From an uncultured Roseovarius sp. (GTDB lineage: Bacteria > Pseudomonadota > Alphaproteobacteria > Rhodobacterales > Rhodobacteraceae), in assembly GCA_947503145.1 (NCBI GenBank), contig CANNCP010000003.1, positions 62,001 through 126,000 on the forward strand: a DNA stretch of 64,000 nucleotides, in the 5' to 3' direction. Made by a program: the position numbers and the translations under genes. Numbering within the stretch: the first letter of the stretch is position 1; the number at the start of each line of letters is the position of its first letter. The notes under the pieces are model-generated. The model saw nothing but the letters and a program-made list of their open reading frames with translations. It ran no database searches and was not told where the DNA came from. Shown piece by piece: positions 18,011 to 27,545 of this stretch.

Positions 18011-19783
18011 TCAGAGCGGCCAGAAGATGAGGATGGCCGGGACCGAGACCGCGATGACGATGACCTCAAGCGGCAGGCCCATGCGCCAGTAATCACCGAA
18101 CCGGTAGCTGCCGGGGCCGAGGATGAGCGTGTTGTTCTTGTGTCCGATAGGGCTGAGAAAGGCCGAGGATGCGGCGATTGCCACAGCCATCAGGAACGGA
18201 TCGGGTGAGACATTGAGCGACTGTGCCATCTGGATGCCCACCGGGGCGGCGACGATGGTGGTGGCGGTGTTGTTGAGCACGTCCGAGAGGCTCATCGTGA
18301 CCACCATCAGCACCGCCAGGATCGCCCAGGGCGGCATGTCGCCCGTGAGGCCAATGAGTGCGCCCGCGATCAGTTCGGTGCCGCCTGCATCCTGCAGCGC
18401 CGCGCCGAGCGGGATCATCGACCCCAGCAGCACCACCACGGGCCATTCGATGTGATCATAGAGCTCGCCCAGCGGCACGATACGCGTGAGCACGTAAGCG
18501 GTGACCACGAGGCCGAGAGCGACGGGTAGATAGAGGATGCCAAGGCTGGCCGCGATGACGGCGGCGGCGAACAGGCCGATGGCAAGCCACGTCTTGCTGT
18601 CCTGAGTGATGTTGAGGCCGCGCGCCGCCAGCGGCAGGCAGCCGAGCCATTCGGCCACATCGTCGCCCCGGTCCTTGGGCACCAGCAGCAGCAGGATGTC
18701 GCCGGGTTGGATCTGTGTCTTGCGCACCTGTTCGGTGATGCGTTTGCCCTGACGAGATACCCCCATCAGGACCGTGCTGCGACGCCAATGCAGGCCGATG
18801 GACTGCGCCGTCTTGCCTGCGATCCGCGCGCCTTCGGGCACCACCAGTTCGAGGATGTCGAGGCCTTCGCCGGTCGCCTCCAGCCGCTCTGTGCGCTCTG
18901 CGTCCGCGAAGGCCAGGGAGAGTGTGGCGCGGAATTCGTCAAGCGCATCAGGATGCGCCTCCAGCACCAACGTATCACCTGCGCGCAGCACGGTATTTTG
19001 TGCCGTGCCATAGCGGCGCTTGCCGTCGCGGATGACGCCGATCAGCGCCACATCGGTCTTGAATGCGGTGTCCTGCAACTCGGCCAGCCGTTTGCCGATC
19101 TGGTCCGAGTCTTCGGGCACGGTCAGCTCGGCGATATATGTGCCGATATCGGAGGCGACAAGCACGTCGTCCTCGCGCTGGGGAATGAGCCGCCAGCCGA
19201 TCAGTGCGACAAACACAAGGCCCGCGATGGCCGCGACGCCGCCCACTGGCGCAAAATCGAACATCTTGAACGGTGCGCCCAATTCCTCTTCGCGGATCGC
19301 GGCGATGATGATGTTGGGCGGCGTGCCAATCAGCGTGACCATGCCGCCGAGGATGGTGGCAAAGCTGAGCGGCATCAGGCTGAGCCCCGGGGCGCGGCCG
19401 GCCTTGCGCGCGGTCTGCACGTCCACGGGCATCAGCAGTGCCAGCGCCGCCACGTTATTCATGAAGGCCGAAAGCACGCCGCCGATCCCGCCCATCAGCG
19501 TAATATGCATGCCAAGCGAGCGGCTGCTGTCGATCAGCGTGCGGGTGATCAGGAACACCGCGCCCGAGCGCACCAGCCCCGCCGAGACCACCAGCACCAG
19601 CGCCACTACCAGCGTGGCCGGGTGGCCGAAGCCTGAAAAGGCGTTCTGGGTTGGCACCACGCCGAGCACGACGCCCGCCATCAGCGCGGCGAAGGCGACG
19701 ATGTCATAGCGCCAGCGGCCCCAGAGCAGGAGGCCAAAGACGGCACCGAAGAGCGTGAAGAGGATGATTTGGTCCTGTGTCAT
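18011..19783 (-). CDS. SLC13-family permease with TrkA-C domains, second paralogue
   Basis: A 590-residue paralogue of the facing permease, with the same layout: membrane half, two TrkA-C domains (about residues 205-380), membrane half. Family strings include FMNNVAALALLMPV and VTLIGTPPNIIIA near the first half and SDVLNNTATTIVAAPVG in the second. The two proteins are clearly diverged, so this is not a recent duplication. Substrates may include sulfate, di/tricarboxylates or C4-sulfonates. Confidence 0.87.
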   Translation of the reverse strand: MTQDQIILFTLFGAVFGLLLWGRWRYDIVAFAALMAGVVLGVVPTQNAFSGFGHPATLVVALVLVVSAGLVRSGAVFLITRTLIDSSRSLGMHITLMGGIGGVLSAFMNNVAALALLMPVDVQTARKAGRAPGLSLMPLSFATILGGMVTLIGTPPNIIIAAIREEELGAPFKMFDFAPVGGVAAIAGLVFVALIGWRLIPQREDDVLVASDIGTYIAELTVPEDSDQIGKRLAELQDTAFKTDVALIGVIRDGKRRYGTAQNTVLRAGDTLVLEAHPDALDEFRATLSLAFADAERTERLEATGEGLDILELVVPEGARIAGKTAQSIGLHWRRSTVLMGVSRQGKRITEQVRKTQIQPGDILLLLVPKDRGDDVAEWLGCLPLAARGLNITQDSKTWLAIGLFAAAVIAASLGILYLPVALGLVVTAYVLTRIVPLGELYDHIEWPVVVLLGSMIPLGAALQDAGGTELIAGALIGLTGDMPPWAILAVLMVVTMSLSDVLNNTATTIVAAPVGIQMAQSLNVSPDPFLMAVAIAASSAFLSPIGHKNNTLILGPGSYRFGDYWRMGLPLEVIVIAVSVPAILIFWPL

Positions 19784-20045
19784 ACGGGCGAACCTAAAGC
19801 CTTTTGTTTTTTACGACTCAGGGAAAGTGCAAAACGCCAGCACCCCTTTAATGTTGTGGGTGTTTTGCATCAAACCGGTAACTGAGTTCCGATACAGACC
19901 GCTTTAGTCCGCCGCGGGGCGCGCGTCACGCAGCAAATTGCACCCGGCAGAGTGCGGGCGGCATGGCGCGGCAATACGCTCAGGCGTTGCCCCTCGCGAA
20001 GTGAGCGGATATGACAACGAGAAATTCCGACGATTGGAGCATGAC

Positions 20046-20786
20046 ATGGCCGGCCACTCAAAATGGGCAAATATCCAACACCGCAAGGGCCGACAGGACG
20101 CGGCGCGGTCCAAACTCTTTTCCAAGTTCTCCAAGGAGATCACCATCGCTGCGAAAATGGGTGATCCGGACCCCGAGAAGAACCCGCGTCTGCGGCTGGC
20201 GATCAAGTCGGCCAAATCGCAATCCATGCCCAATGACAACATCGACCGCGCGATCAAGAAATCCCAGGCAGGCGACGCCGAGGATTACGAGGAAATCCGC
20301 TATGAGGGCTACGGGCCGAATGGCGTGGCGGTGATCGTCGAGGCGATGACCGACAACCGCAACCGCACCGCCAGCAACGTGCGCAGCACCTTTACCAAAT
20401 ACGGCGGCAATCTGGGCGAGACCGGCAGCGTCGGGTTCATGTTCGAGCGTAAGGGCCAGGTCACCTACCCGGCGGACGCAGGTGATGCGGATACGGTGAT
20501 GATGGCCGCGATCGAGGCGGGCGCCGAGGATGTGGAAAGCTCGGAAGACGGCCACGTGATCTGGTGCGCGGACAGCGATCTGAACGAAGTCTCGGCCGCG
20601 CTGGAGATCGAGCTGGGCGAGAGCGAGGAAACCCAACTGGTCTGGCGCCCGACGACGGTGACCGAGATGGACCTTGACGGGATGCAGAAGCTGATGAAGC
20701 TGATCGATGCGCTGGAGGATGACGACGACGTGCAACGCATCACGGCCAATTTCGATGCCTCCGACGAGGTGATGGAGCAGCTCTAA
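20046..20786 (+). CDS. yebC: YebC/PmpR-family protein (TACO1 homologue)
   Basis: A 246-residue protein starting [18 protein letters not shown], the invariant family N-terminus. Members act as DNA-binding regulators (PmpR) or as ribosome-associated factors easing translation of proline stretches; sequence alone does not decide. The start lies 3 nt after the GGAGCATGAC ribosome-site region. Standing alone, it has no operon partner. Confidence 0.95.
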   Translation: MAGHSKWANIQHRKGRQDAARSKLFSKFSKEITIAAKMGDPDPEKNPRLRLAIKSAKSQSMPNDNIDRAIKKSQAGDAEDYEEIRYEGYGPNGVAVIVEAMTDNRNRTASNVRSTFTKYGGNLGETGSVGFMFERKGQVTYPADAGDADTVMMAAIEAGAEDVESSEDGHVIWCADSDLNEVSAALEIELGESEETQLVWRPTTVTEMDLDGMQKLMKLIDALEDDDDVQRITANFDASDEVMEQL

Positions 20787-21038
20787 GAGCGGGCGGCGGG
20801 CCTCTGCGGTCACGGTACTTTTCCGCTCGCTCAGGGTGAGAAAGATGCTGGTGGCCGCGCCTTTAGGTTCGATCACACCGCGCAGGGTGCTAATTATGCC
20901 GACGCCGGGGCGCAATTCGTCGCGCGCTGCGCCGGAAACCCCGTGGAATACAGCCCGAAATCACAGGGTTGTCAGGGAACCAGCAGGATATATAGTGATT
21001 TTTAAACGGGTCATATCAGGCGGGAGCCGCAGCCGACC

Positions 21039-21623
21039 ATGGAAGGCGATTTCAGAACCGAATTTGTCCGCGCACCGGGGGCGTTGAAGCAGAATCCCGC
21101 GCTGGTGCTCAATGCCGATTACCGCCCGCTCAGCTATTATCCGCTGTCGCTATGGTCCTGGCAGGACGCGGTCAAGGCGGCATGGCTTGACCGGGTGGAT
21201 ATCGTGGCCGAGTACGACCATGTGGTGCGCAGCCCGACCATGCAGATCAGGGTGCCGTCGGTCATTGTCCTCAAGGACTATGTAAAGCCGCAGAAACGCG
21301 TGGCCTTCACCCGCTTCAATCTGTTTTTACGCGATGAATTCTGCTGCCAGTATTGCGGCACCCGCGGCGAGCTGACCTTTGACCATGTGGTGCCGCGCGC
21401 CAGTGGCGGGATCACCAGCTGGGAAAATGTCGTGGCGGCGTGCAGCCGGTGCAACCTCAAGAAGGGGGCCAGGAGCCTGCACCGGACAGGCATGGCGCTG
21501 CGCAAGCCGCCGCGCGCACCGGGGGCCGAGCAATTGCGTAATCTGGGGCGCAAGTTTCCACCGGGGCATCTCCACGCGAGCTGGATAGATTTCCTCTATT
21601 GGGATGCCGAACTGGAAGCCTGA
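21039..21623 (+). CDS. HNH endonuclease family protein
   Basis: A 194-residue protein. The HNH motif is complete: C-Q-Y-C, then DHVVPRASGG, an Asn in TSWENVV and C-S-R-C-N with a four-Cys zinc site. The N-terminus (ALVLNADYRPLSYYPLS) is typical of a conserved chromosomal HNH family widespread in bacteria rather than of homing or restriction enzymes. Biological role unknown. Confidence 0.88.
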   Translation: MEGDFRTEFVRAPGALKQNPALVLNADYRPLSYYPLSLWSWQDAVKAAWLDRVDIVAEYDHVVRSPTMQIRVPSVIVLKDYVKPQKRVAFTRFNLFLRDEFCCQYCGTRGELTFDHVVPRASGGITSWENVVAACSRCNLKKGARSLHRTGMALRKPPRAPGAEQLRNLGRKFPPGHLHASWIDFLYWDAELEA

Positions 21624-21659
21624 CCGCTGGGTGACGGTGTCGGTGTTGGTGTAAATGCA

Positions 21660-22050
21660 ACCATAAAAGTCACCAAACGGGCGTTCTCAGGGTTTTGTTG
21701 CGCAATTTCTCCAGCGCTCGTGGGCTTCCACGGCTTTACGTTATTGCGTGGCGAGATGAGGGCATGAGCGCCGCGCGCGGCAATCGCATCAAAGCCTTTG
21801 CGGGCATTCCACTCACCTTCACCCTCGGATTTGATCCCGGTGCTGTCCGTTGTCGATGAGCAGATTCAGCAGACCGGTTCGTCCGCGACTTCCGGCGACG
21901 GCACAGCGTGCTGTAATCAGACAGATCCCAATCCAGGCTGACCATCTGCAACAGGCTCTGAGCGAAAGCGGTTGTTTGCCTCAAGGGCATCCCAAGCAGA
22001 ACCTTCAACGTCAGACAGGTCTGGATCGCAGCATCACTAGATATGAGCAA
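21660..22050 (-). pseudogene. IS5-family transposase remnant
   Basis: On the reverse strand one frame reads DAAIQTCLTLKVLLGMPLRQ, then LDWDLSDYSTLCRRRK; a second frame reads DSTGIKSEGEGEWNARKGFD and PRNNVKPWKPTSAGEIA. Together these follow the order of IS5-group DDE transposases but with at least one frameshift, a gap before DSTGIK, and a deletion after NARK. No terminal inverted repeats were found. Confidence 0.75.
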
Positions 22051-22100
22051 ACTTCTGATGCGAAAGGCGCGGGCGAGGGTGCGCGTGCCAAAGGCACGCT

Positions 22101-23501
22101 TCAGGCGGCGGACATGGCGCTGTAAGTGACGGTATTGCGCCCGCAGGCCTTGGCCCTGTACAGCGCGCGGTCAGCCTCTTCCAGCACCATGTCCAGGTCA
22201 AGCGGGTCGCGCGCGCAGCCAATGCGGTCGTCGTGGACCAGTGTCACACCGATGCTGATCGTCACCCGCGCGGGCGGCGCGCCACCGGGTAGTGCAATGG
22301 CCGCGTCGCCGATGAGCCGACAGAGCCTGTCCGCCGTGCCTCTGGCCACGACGCTGGGGGTGTCGGGCAGTACAATCAGAAACTCCTCGCCGCCGATCCG
22401 GGCGATCATGTCGGCATCGCGCAGGTTTCCCTGCAAGAGCGCAGCTACCTGGCGCAGAACGGTATCACCTGCCGCATGGCCGAGCGTGTCGTTGATCCGC
22501 TTGAAGTGGTCGAGATCAGCAACCATCACCGCGAAGGGGCGGGCGCGTTCATCCGGCTCCTCGATCAACTGCCGCAGGAATGGCAGGGCAAAGCGGCGGT
22601 TGTATAGCCCGGTCAAAGGATCGATCATCGCCGCGCGCAGCCCCTCCAGCATGCGGCACCTGAAATGGTCGGCGATCTGCTTGCGTCGTACCTGGTTGCT
22701 CAATCGTAGCGCCAGTTCACGGGCGTCCGTGGCACCGGTCATGATGTCGTCCGCGCCCATATCGAGCAGCGTCGCCATCAGGCGCGGGATTGCGTCCTGT
22801 ACGACAGCGATGATGCGACTGTGGCGCGAGCCAGGTGACGCGCGCAGTTCTGCCATGACTTTCAGCCCGGTATCCTGGTTTCCCTGGTTGGCCAGGATCA
22901 CGAAGATATCGGGCAGCCGCGTATCGGTCTGCGTCGGCATTGGCTGATCGGCAGAGACGATCGTCATCTGGTGTGCAGTGCAATGCGTCAGTCGGCTACG
23001 CAGGGTCATTGCCTCTGCCCTGTCTGTCGCGACGATGGCAATATGCCCGGGCATGGTAAAGCTGCCTTGCGCCTCGGCAAATCCGGTGACGTTGCCCGGT
23101 TCGGCATTGACGCACAGTTCCTGCAGGCTGTGGTACTGTCGCAGCAGGCTGCGGATACGCGCCATCAGGATACGTTCATCCAGCGTTTGCGGCACCACAT
23201 CGTCCGCTCCGGCCTGCAGCGCGGCCATGCGCCCCGGCTGATCATCGGAGTTCATCAGGACGACGACCGGAATTGCGGCGAGATTGCGCCGGGTGCGCAG
23301 CTGTTCGATGAATGTGGGCAAATCCGCATCGGGCAGGTTCGCACCCGCAATGATCATGTCGGGCGGCGCCGTCGCGGCCGCGCGCAGTGCGTCGGCGGCG
23401 TTGGTGGCCTGGTTGACGCTGAAATGCGCCGATGTCAGCTTGACCTTCAGGACGATCCTGTTGGTCGCGGCAGAATCGACGATCAGAATGTTTCCTGCCA
23501 T
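22101..23501 (-). CDS. PleD-like diguanylate cyclase with two degenerate receiver domains
   Basis: A 466-residue protein: receiver-like domain 1 (about residues 3-120), receiver-like domain 2 (about 150-270), GGDEF domain (about 295-460). The cyclase motif is GGEEF, with DPLTGLYNRRF and an inhibitory RDAD five residues before it, so c-di-GMP synthesis with product feedback is likely. In receiver 1 the phospho-acceptor position is G53 (PDMIIAG), and the second domain has no obvious Asp either, so it is probably not driven by phosphorylation. Confidence 0.87.
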   Translation of the reverse strand: MAGNILIVDSAATNRIVLKVKLTSAHFSVNQATNAADALRAAATAPPDMIIAGANLPDADLPTFIEQLRTRRNLAAIPVVVLMNSDDQPGRMAALQAGADDVVPQTLDERILMARIRSLLRQYHSLQELCVNAEPGNVTGFAEAQGSFTMPGHIAIVATDRAEAMTLRSRLTHCTAHQMTIVSADQPMPTQTDTRLPDIFVILANQGNQDTGLKVMAELRASPGSRHSRIIAVVQDAIPRLMATLLDMGADDIMTGATDARELALRLSNQVRRKQIADHFRCRMLEGLRAAMIDPLTGLYNRRFALPFLRQLIEEPDERARPFAVMVADLDHFKRINDTLGHAAGDTVLRQVAALLQGNLRDADMIARIGGEEFLIVLPDTPSVVARGTADRLCRLIGDAAIALPGGAPPARVTISIGVTLVHDDRIGCARDPLDLDMVLEEADRALYRAKACGRNTVTYSAMSAA

Positions 23502-23586
23502 GGGCTGTTGCCTTTCTGACTTGCCCTTTTATCTGGTCCGACTATCCATGTGAGAAGTTAAGAAAACCTTTCCGGGATTGCTACGA

Positions 23587-23871
23587 ATGGCTCAAATGCA
23601 GGAGTTCGCCGAAACCATCGGCTTGAAATGTCTGGCCTGGCTCATCGGCAATGAAGATCTGCTGCCGGTTTTCATGGGTGCATCGGGCGCATCCGAGGCC
23701 GATCTGCGCCACGGGGCGGGTGATCCTGCTTATCTCGGGTCGGTGCTGGATTTTGTGCTGATGGACGATGCCTGGGTCATCGCATTCTGCGACGCTGAGG
23801 GTCTGCAATACGAGGCACTGCGCCAGGCCCGCGCGGCGCTGCCGGGCGGAACAGAAATGAGCTGGACATGA
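23587..23871 (+). CDS. DUF3572-family protein
   Basis: A 94-residue protein with the family core ETIGLKCLAWLIGNEDLLPVF (shown in part) and VLDFVLMDDAWVIAFC. This small family is widespread in Rhodobacterales and has no known function. The ATG at 23587 is preferred over an in-frame TTG at 23578. Its stop overlaps the start of the HAD gene (ATGA). Confidence 0.8.
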   Translation: MAQMQEFAETIGLKCLAWLIGNEDLLPVFMGASGASEADLRHGAGDPAYLGSVLDFVLMDDAWVIAFCDAEGLQYEALRQARAALPGGTEMSWT

Positions 23872-24569
23872 CGGGAATGCGCGACATCGGCGGCATCGTG
23901 TTCGACAAGGACGGCACGCTTTTTGATTTCCACACAACTTGGGCCGGTTGGACGCTGCGCCTGATGCAAACTCTTTCAAAGGCTCACAACGTGCCGATAC
24001 GGCAGATTGCGGATGCGGCGGACTTTGACCTTGTCGCTGAACGTATCAAGGCCTCAAGCCCACTGATTGCAGCGACCAACCGTGAATGCGCCGAGGCGTT
24101 GGCCTCCGCCATTCCGGGCATCGACATTGATGCGCTGGAGCACGAGATGATGGTCAGCTCGGCAGATATGCCGCTGGCGCCGTCGGTGCCGCTGTCGCCC
24201 TTCCTCGAAGGGTTGCGCGGGCGCGGTCTACGCCTTGGCGTCATGACCAACGATACGGAATACGGCGCACGCGCCCATTTGCGCAGTGCGGGTGTGCTGG
24301 AACAGTTCGATTTCATTGCGGGATTCGACAGCGGCCACGGGGCCAAGCCTGCGCCCGGTCCGCTGCTGGCTTTTGCGCGCGCGGCAGGGATCGCACCAGA
24401 ACACTCCGTGATGGTGGGCGACAGCACCCATGACCTGATCGCGGGACGGCGCGCGGGGATGCATACGGTCGGTGTGCTGACCGGTATCGCGGAACGCGGC
24501 GAACTTGCGCCGCATGCTGATGTGGTTCTGCCGGATATCGGCCATATCCCCGCCTGGCTAGACGGGTGA
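23868..24569 (+). CDS. HAD-family phosphatase, phosphoglycolate-phosphatase-like
   Basis: A 233-residue hydrolase. HAD motif I is VFDKDGTLFDF (nucleophile and acid Asp), motif II is VMTNDT, motif III K in GHGAKPAPG, motif IV MVGDSTHDLIAG. A helical cap (about residues 20-90) is of the C1 type seen in Gph. Substrate uncertain. It overlaps both neighbours by 4 bp. Confidence 0.85.
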   Translation: MTGMRDIGGIVFDKDGTLFDFHTTWAGWTLRLMQTLSKAHNVPIRQIADAADFDLVAERIKASSPLIAATNRECAEALASAIPGIDIDALEHEMMVSSADMPLAPSVPLSPFLEGLRGRGLRLGVMTNDTEYGARAHLRSAGVLEQFDFIAGFDSGHGAKPAPGPLLAFARAAGIAPEHSVMVGDSTHDLIAGRRAGMHTVGVLTGIAERGELAPHADVVLPDIGHIPAWLDG

Positions 24570-25462
24570 GGCGGCATCCGCTCTTTGGCCTGGGGCTGGC
24601 ACTCTTCGGGGCGCTGGTCCTTACCCCCGATGCGATGCTGATGCGTCTGTCGCAGATGGACGGCCTGCAGATGATGGGCTGGCGCGGGCTGTGCATGGGG
24701 ACGGTGATGCTCACCGGGTGGGCCTTTCTGAGCCGGACGCGGCGCGCGGATATTGCGGCGGCGGCAACCGGGTTCGGGGCGATGATCGTGCTGTGCCAGA
24801 CCTTGAATTCAGGGCTGTTCAGTATGGCGATCGCCAGTGCCCCGGTGGCGGTCGTGCTCTTCGGTGTGGCGACTGTACCGGTGTTTTCCGCGCTCTTCGG
24901 CTGGGGCCTTTTGGGTGAACGGGTGCATCTGGCCACCTGGATCACGATCGCCGCAGTAATGACCGGCATCGGTATCGCGGTCTTTGGCGGTCATACGGGA
25001 GAGATCGGATTTGATCGGGCTTCGGCACTCGGGGCGGTGGCCGGGCTGGGGGTTGCTGCGGTGCTGGCGCTCAACTTTGTCGTGCTGCGGGCGCAGCCCG
25101 GTCTGCCGATCGCCTTGCTGATCGGGTTGGGCGCGCTTTGCAGCGGGATGACCGGCACGATATTGACTGGCACCGGCGCGATGCCGGACGGGCAGATATG
25201 GCCGATGGTGCTCACGGGGGCGGTGGTGCTGCCGATCTCGTTCTTTTCGCTGTCGTTTGCCGCGCGCCACACACCTGCGTCGAACGTGAGCCTCTTGTTG
25301 CTGCTTGAAACGGTGCTGGGGCCGCTCTGGGTGTGGCTGATACTGGACGAGACGGCCAGCCCCACGATGCTGCTGGGCGGGGCGATCGTGGTCCTGAGCC
25401 TGGCGGTCTATCTGCTGAACGAACGACGGGTGGTCCTGCGACGGCGCCGCAGCCTTGGCTGA
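24566..25462 (+). CDS. EamA/DMT-family permease
   Basis: A 298-residue inner-membrane protein with about ten hydrophobic segments and two EamA repeats. GTG start overlaps the HAD stop (GTGA). It resembles the third DMT protein of the window (35814-36683) in its N-terminus (TPDAMLMRL versus VPDSLFVRL) more than the one at 15017. Substrate unknown. Confidence 0.85.
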   Translation: MRRHPLFGLGLALFGALVLTPDAMLMRLSQMDGLQMMGWRGLCMGTVMLTGWAFLSRTRRADIAAAATGFGAMIVLCQTLNSGLFSMAIASAPVAVVLFGVATVPVFSALFGWGLLGERVHLATWITIAAVMTGIGIAVFGGHTGEIGFDRASALGAVAGLGVAAVLALNFVVLRAQPGLPIALLIGLGALCSGMTGTILTGTGAMPDGQIWPMVLTGAVVLPISFFSLSFAARHTPASNVSLLLLLETVLGPLWVWLILDETASPTMLLGGAIVVLSLAVYLLNERRVVLRRRRSLG

Positions 25463-25599
25463 GCCTGCGCGACAGTGCGCGTGATTGCGCTGATCTTGTC
25501 GCCGTCCTTCAAAAACGACAAGCAGTGTCGCAGAATGTCAAACTACGGTGCCGAACCCGTGCTTGTCTTGGGGCAGGCACCGGATGAGGAGACGTTCAG

Positions 25600-27162
25600 A
25601 TGACCGATTCCCCCAAGCGCAGGAAACGTGGCGGTGGTCGCGCAGGCAATGCAGGCCGTCGCGGCAGCGCCGTGATCGAACAGATGCCCTGGGCGCCGCC
25701 GGTCAACCTGGACCGCCCCACCGAACCGCTGGACGAGGAGGGTGTCCAGGCGATCCATGACGGTGCCATGCGTATCCTTGAGGAGATCGGGGTGGCAATT
25801 CTCAACCCCGAAGCGCTGGAGATTTTTCGTGCCTCCGGGGGCTGCGCCATCGACGGCGAAAACGTGCGGATGGGCCGCGATTTCGTGATGGAGCACGTAG
25901 CCAAGGCCCCCGATGAGTGGACGATAACGCCGCGCAATCCGGCGCGCGCCATCACATTCGGCGGCAGGCACTTCAATTTTGGCAACGTCTCTTCGCCGCC
26001 CGGCTATTGGGACATGGAGATCGGCAAGAAAGTGACCGGCACGCGTGAGATGTGCCAGAATCTGCTGAAGCTGAGCCAGTATTTCAACTGCATCCACTTT
26101 ATCGGCGGCTACCCGGTGGAGCCGCAGGACATCCATGCCAGCATCCGCCATCTTGATGTGCTCTATGACAAGCTGACGCTGACGGACAAGGTGGCGCACG
26201 CCTATTGCCTGGGCCGCGAGCGTGTCGAGGATGTGATGGAAATGGTGCGTATCGCGGGCGGGCACACCCACGAAGAATTCGAGTCCGGCCCCAAGATGTT
26301 CACCAACATCAATTCGACCTCGCCACTCAAGCACGACCATCCGATGCTCGATGGCTGGATGCGTCTGGCGCGGCGAAATCAGGGGCTGGTGGTGACGCCT
26401 TTCACGCTGGCGGGGGCGATGGCGCCTGTCACGATGGCAGGGGCCGTGGCGCAGAGCATCGCCGAGGGACTGGTGGCTGTGGTACTGGCGCAACTGATCC
26501 GGCCGGGCGTAGCCTGCGGCATCGGCACGTTCACCTCCAACGTGGACATGAAATCGGGCGCGCCTGCGTTCGGGACGCCGGAATACATGCGCGCCACGCA
26601 GATGACCGGCCAACTGGCGCGGTTCTACCGTCTGCCGCTGCGCGCCAGCGGCGTCTGTGCGGCCAATGTGCCCGACGGGCAGGCAATGTGGGAGACGTCG
26701 AACAGCCTGTGGTCGGCGGTGCAGTCGGGTGCGCATATGGTTTACCACGCCGCCGGCTGGCTTGAGGGCGGGCTGATTGCCAGTCCGGAGAAATTCGTGA
26801 TGGATTGCGAAATTCTACAGCATATTCAGCGATATATGGATCCTTCCCTGACCGCGACCGGCCCGGACGAGATCGCCTTGGAGGCGATCCGCGAGGTCGA
26901 TGGCAAGGGGCATTATTTCGGAATCCAGCACACCCAGGACCGCTACACGACGGCGTTCTATCAGCCCTATCTCAGCGACTGGCGCAACTTCGAGGCATGG
27001 GAGGCGGCAGGTGGCATGTGGACGGCACAGCGCGCGCACCAGATATTTCGCGACATCATCGCCAGCTTCGAGGCACCGCCGATGGACGCGGCAATCCGTG
27101 AGGAACTGGGGGCGTTTGTCGAACGGCGCAAGGCCGAAGGCGGAGCGCCGACGGATTTCTGA
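25600..27162 (+). CDS. MttB-like (trimethylamine methyltransferase family) protein, no pyrrolysine
   Basis: A 520-residue TIM-barrel methyltransferase-family protein. It has no in-frame amber codon, so it belongs to the non-pyrrolysine branch, which includes glycine-betaine and other quaternary-amine demethylases that pass methyl groups to a corrinoid protein. The first 25 residues are basic and low-complexity. No corrinoid protein or methylcorrinoid:THF transferase gene lies nearby, so the partner must be elsewhere. Substrate not assignable. Confidence 0.85.
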   Translation: MTDSPKRRKRGGGRAGNAGRRGSAVIEQMPWAPPVNLDRPTEPLDEEGVQAIHDGAMRILEEIGVAILNPEALEIFRASGGCAIDGENVRMGRDFVMEHVAKAPDEWTITPRNPARAITFGGRHFNFGNVSSPPGYWDMEIGKKVTGTREMCQNLLKLSQYFNCIHFIGGYPVEPQDIHASIRHLDVLYDKLTLTDKVAHAYCLGRERVEDVMEMVRIAGGHTHEEFESGPKMFTNINSTSPLKHDHPMLDGWMRLARRNQGLVVTPFTLAGAMAPVTMAGAVAQSIAEGLVAVVLAQLIRPGVACGIGTFTSNVDMKSGAPAFGTPEYMRATQMTGQLARFYRLPLRASGVCAANVPDGQAMWETSNSLWSAVQSGAHMVYHAAGWLEGGLIASPEKFVMDCEILQHIQRYMDPSLTATGPDEIALEAIREVDGKGHYFGIQHTQDRYTTAFYQPYLSDWRNFEAWEAAGGMWTAQRAHQIFRDIIASFEAPPMDAAIREELGAFVERRKAEGGAPTDF

Positions 27163-27249
27163 TCACGCAGCGCCGATGACGCGCAGGACAACGGCGGCGG
27201 CGCACGTGAAGAAGGGTGAAACGGGCAGCGCGGCAACGAGGCGTATCAT
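27163..27249 (-). CDS. 28-residue hydrophobic ORF downstream of a TPP-type riboswitch; possible gene remnant
   Basis: ATG at 27247-27249 has a good ribosome site (AGGAG, 3 nt before) and reads MIRLVAALPVSPFFTCAAAV with eight further residues to a stop that touches the MttB-like stop codon. The N-terminus looks like a signal peptide or first membrane segment. Given the riboswitch 70 nt upstream, I infer the stump of a thiamine-related transporter or exported protein whose body was deleted. A genuine small peptide is the alternative. Confidence 0.4.
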   Translation of the reverse strand: MIRLVAALPVSPFFTCAAAVVLRVIGAA

Positions 27250-27317
27250 CGTCTCCTCGCATGGAGCTTGGGCGAGAAAACGGGGCATATGCGGCGGCCG
27301 GGCCTGTGCCATGTATG

Positions 27318-27404
27318 TTCCGTTCCCTGCGCCGGTATTGACCGGATCAGGTTCGGTGGTTGCTATATTGCGCCTCAGTCCGTTCTCAGGCGCAGTCCAA
27401 CGGG
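27318..27404 (-). promoter_or_regulatory. TPP (THI-box) riboswitch-like element
   Basis: Read on the reverse strand, the 3' half GAACCTGATCCGG then TCAATACCGGCGCAGGGAAC matches the conserved P4/P5 and 3' core of thiamine-pyrophosphate riboswitches. CCGTT (27399-27403) can pair with AACGG (27320-27324) as P1, and GTTG with CAAC as P2. CCTGAGA is present but the 5' half is less canonical, so sensing may be altered. It faces the 28-codon ORF, not a thiamine gene. Confidence 0.65.
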
Positions 27405-27545
27405 TATCTGAGGCCGAGCAAGCGGCGCATACAGGTGCATGACCCGAGGTGTGAAGTGGGCCTGAATGCGCGCTGGCCCTGTTCAAGCGGGTGTGCGCTT
27501 GGCATAGATGCAGGGCAAAGGTGCAGGACCCACGGGAGACGGACA

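Noticed and set aside
19829..19869. Hairpin GCAAAAC...GTTTTGC upstream of yebC as a riboswitch
   Set aside because: Only a weak stem with a bulge; no match to a known class.
20787..21038. Possible gene between yebC and the HNH gene
   Set aside because: Both strands have short open stretches but no start with a ribosome site and no recognisable protein pattern.
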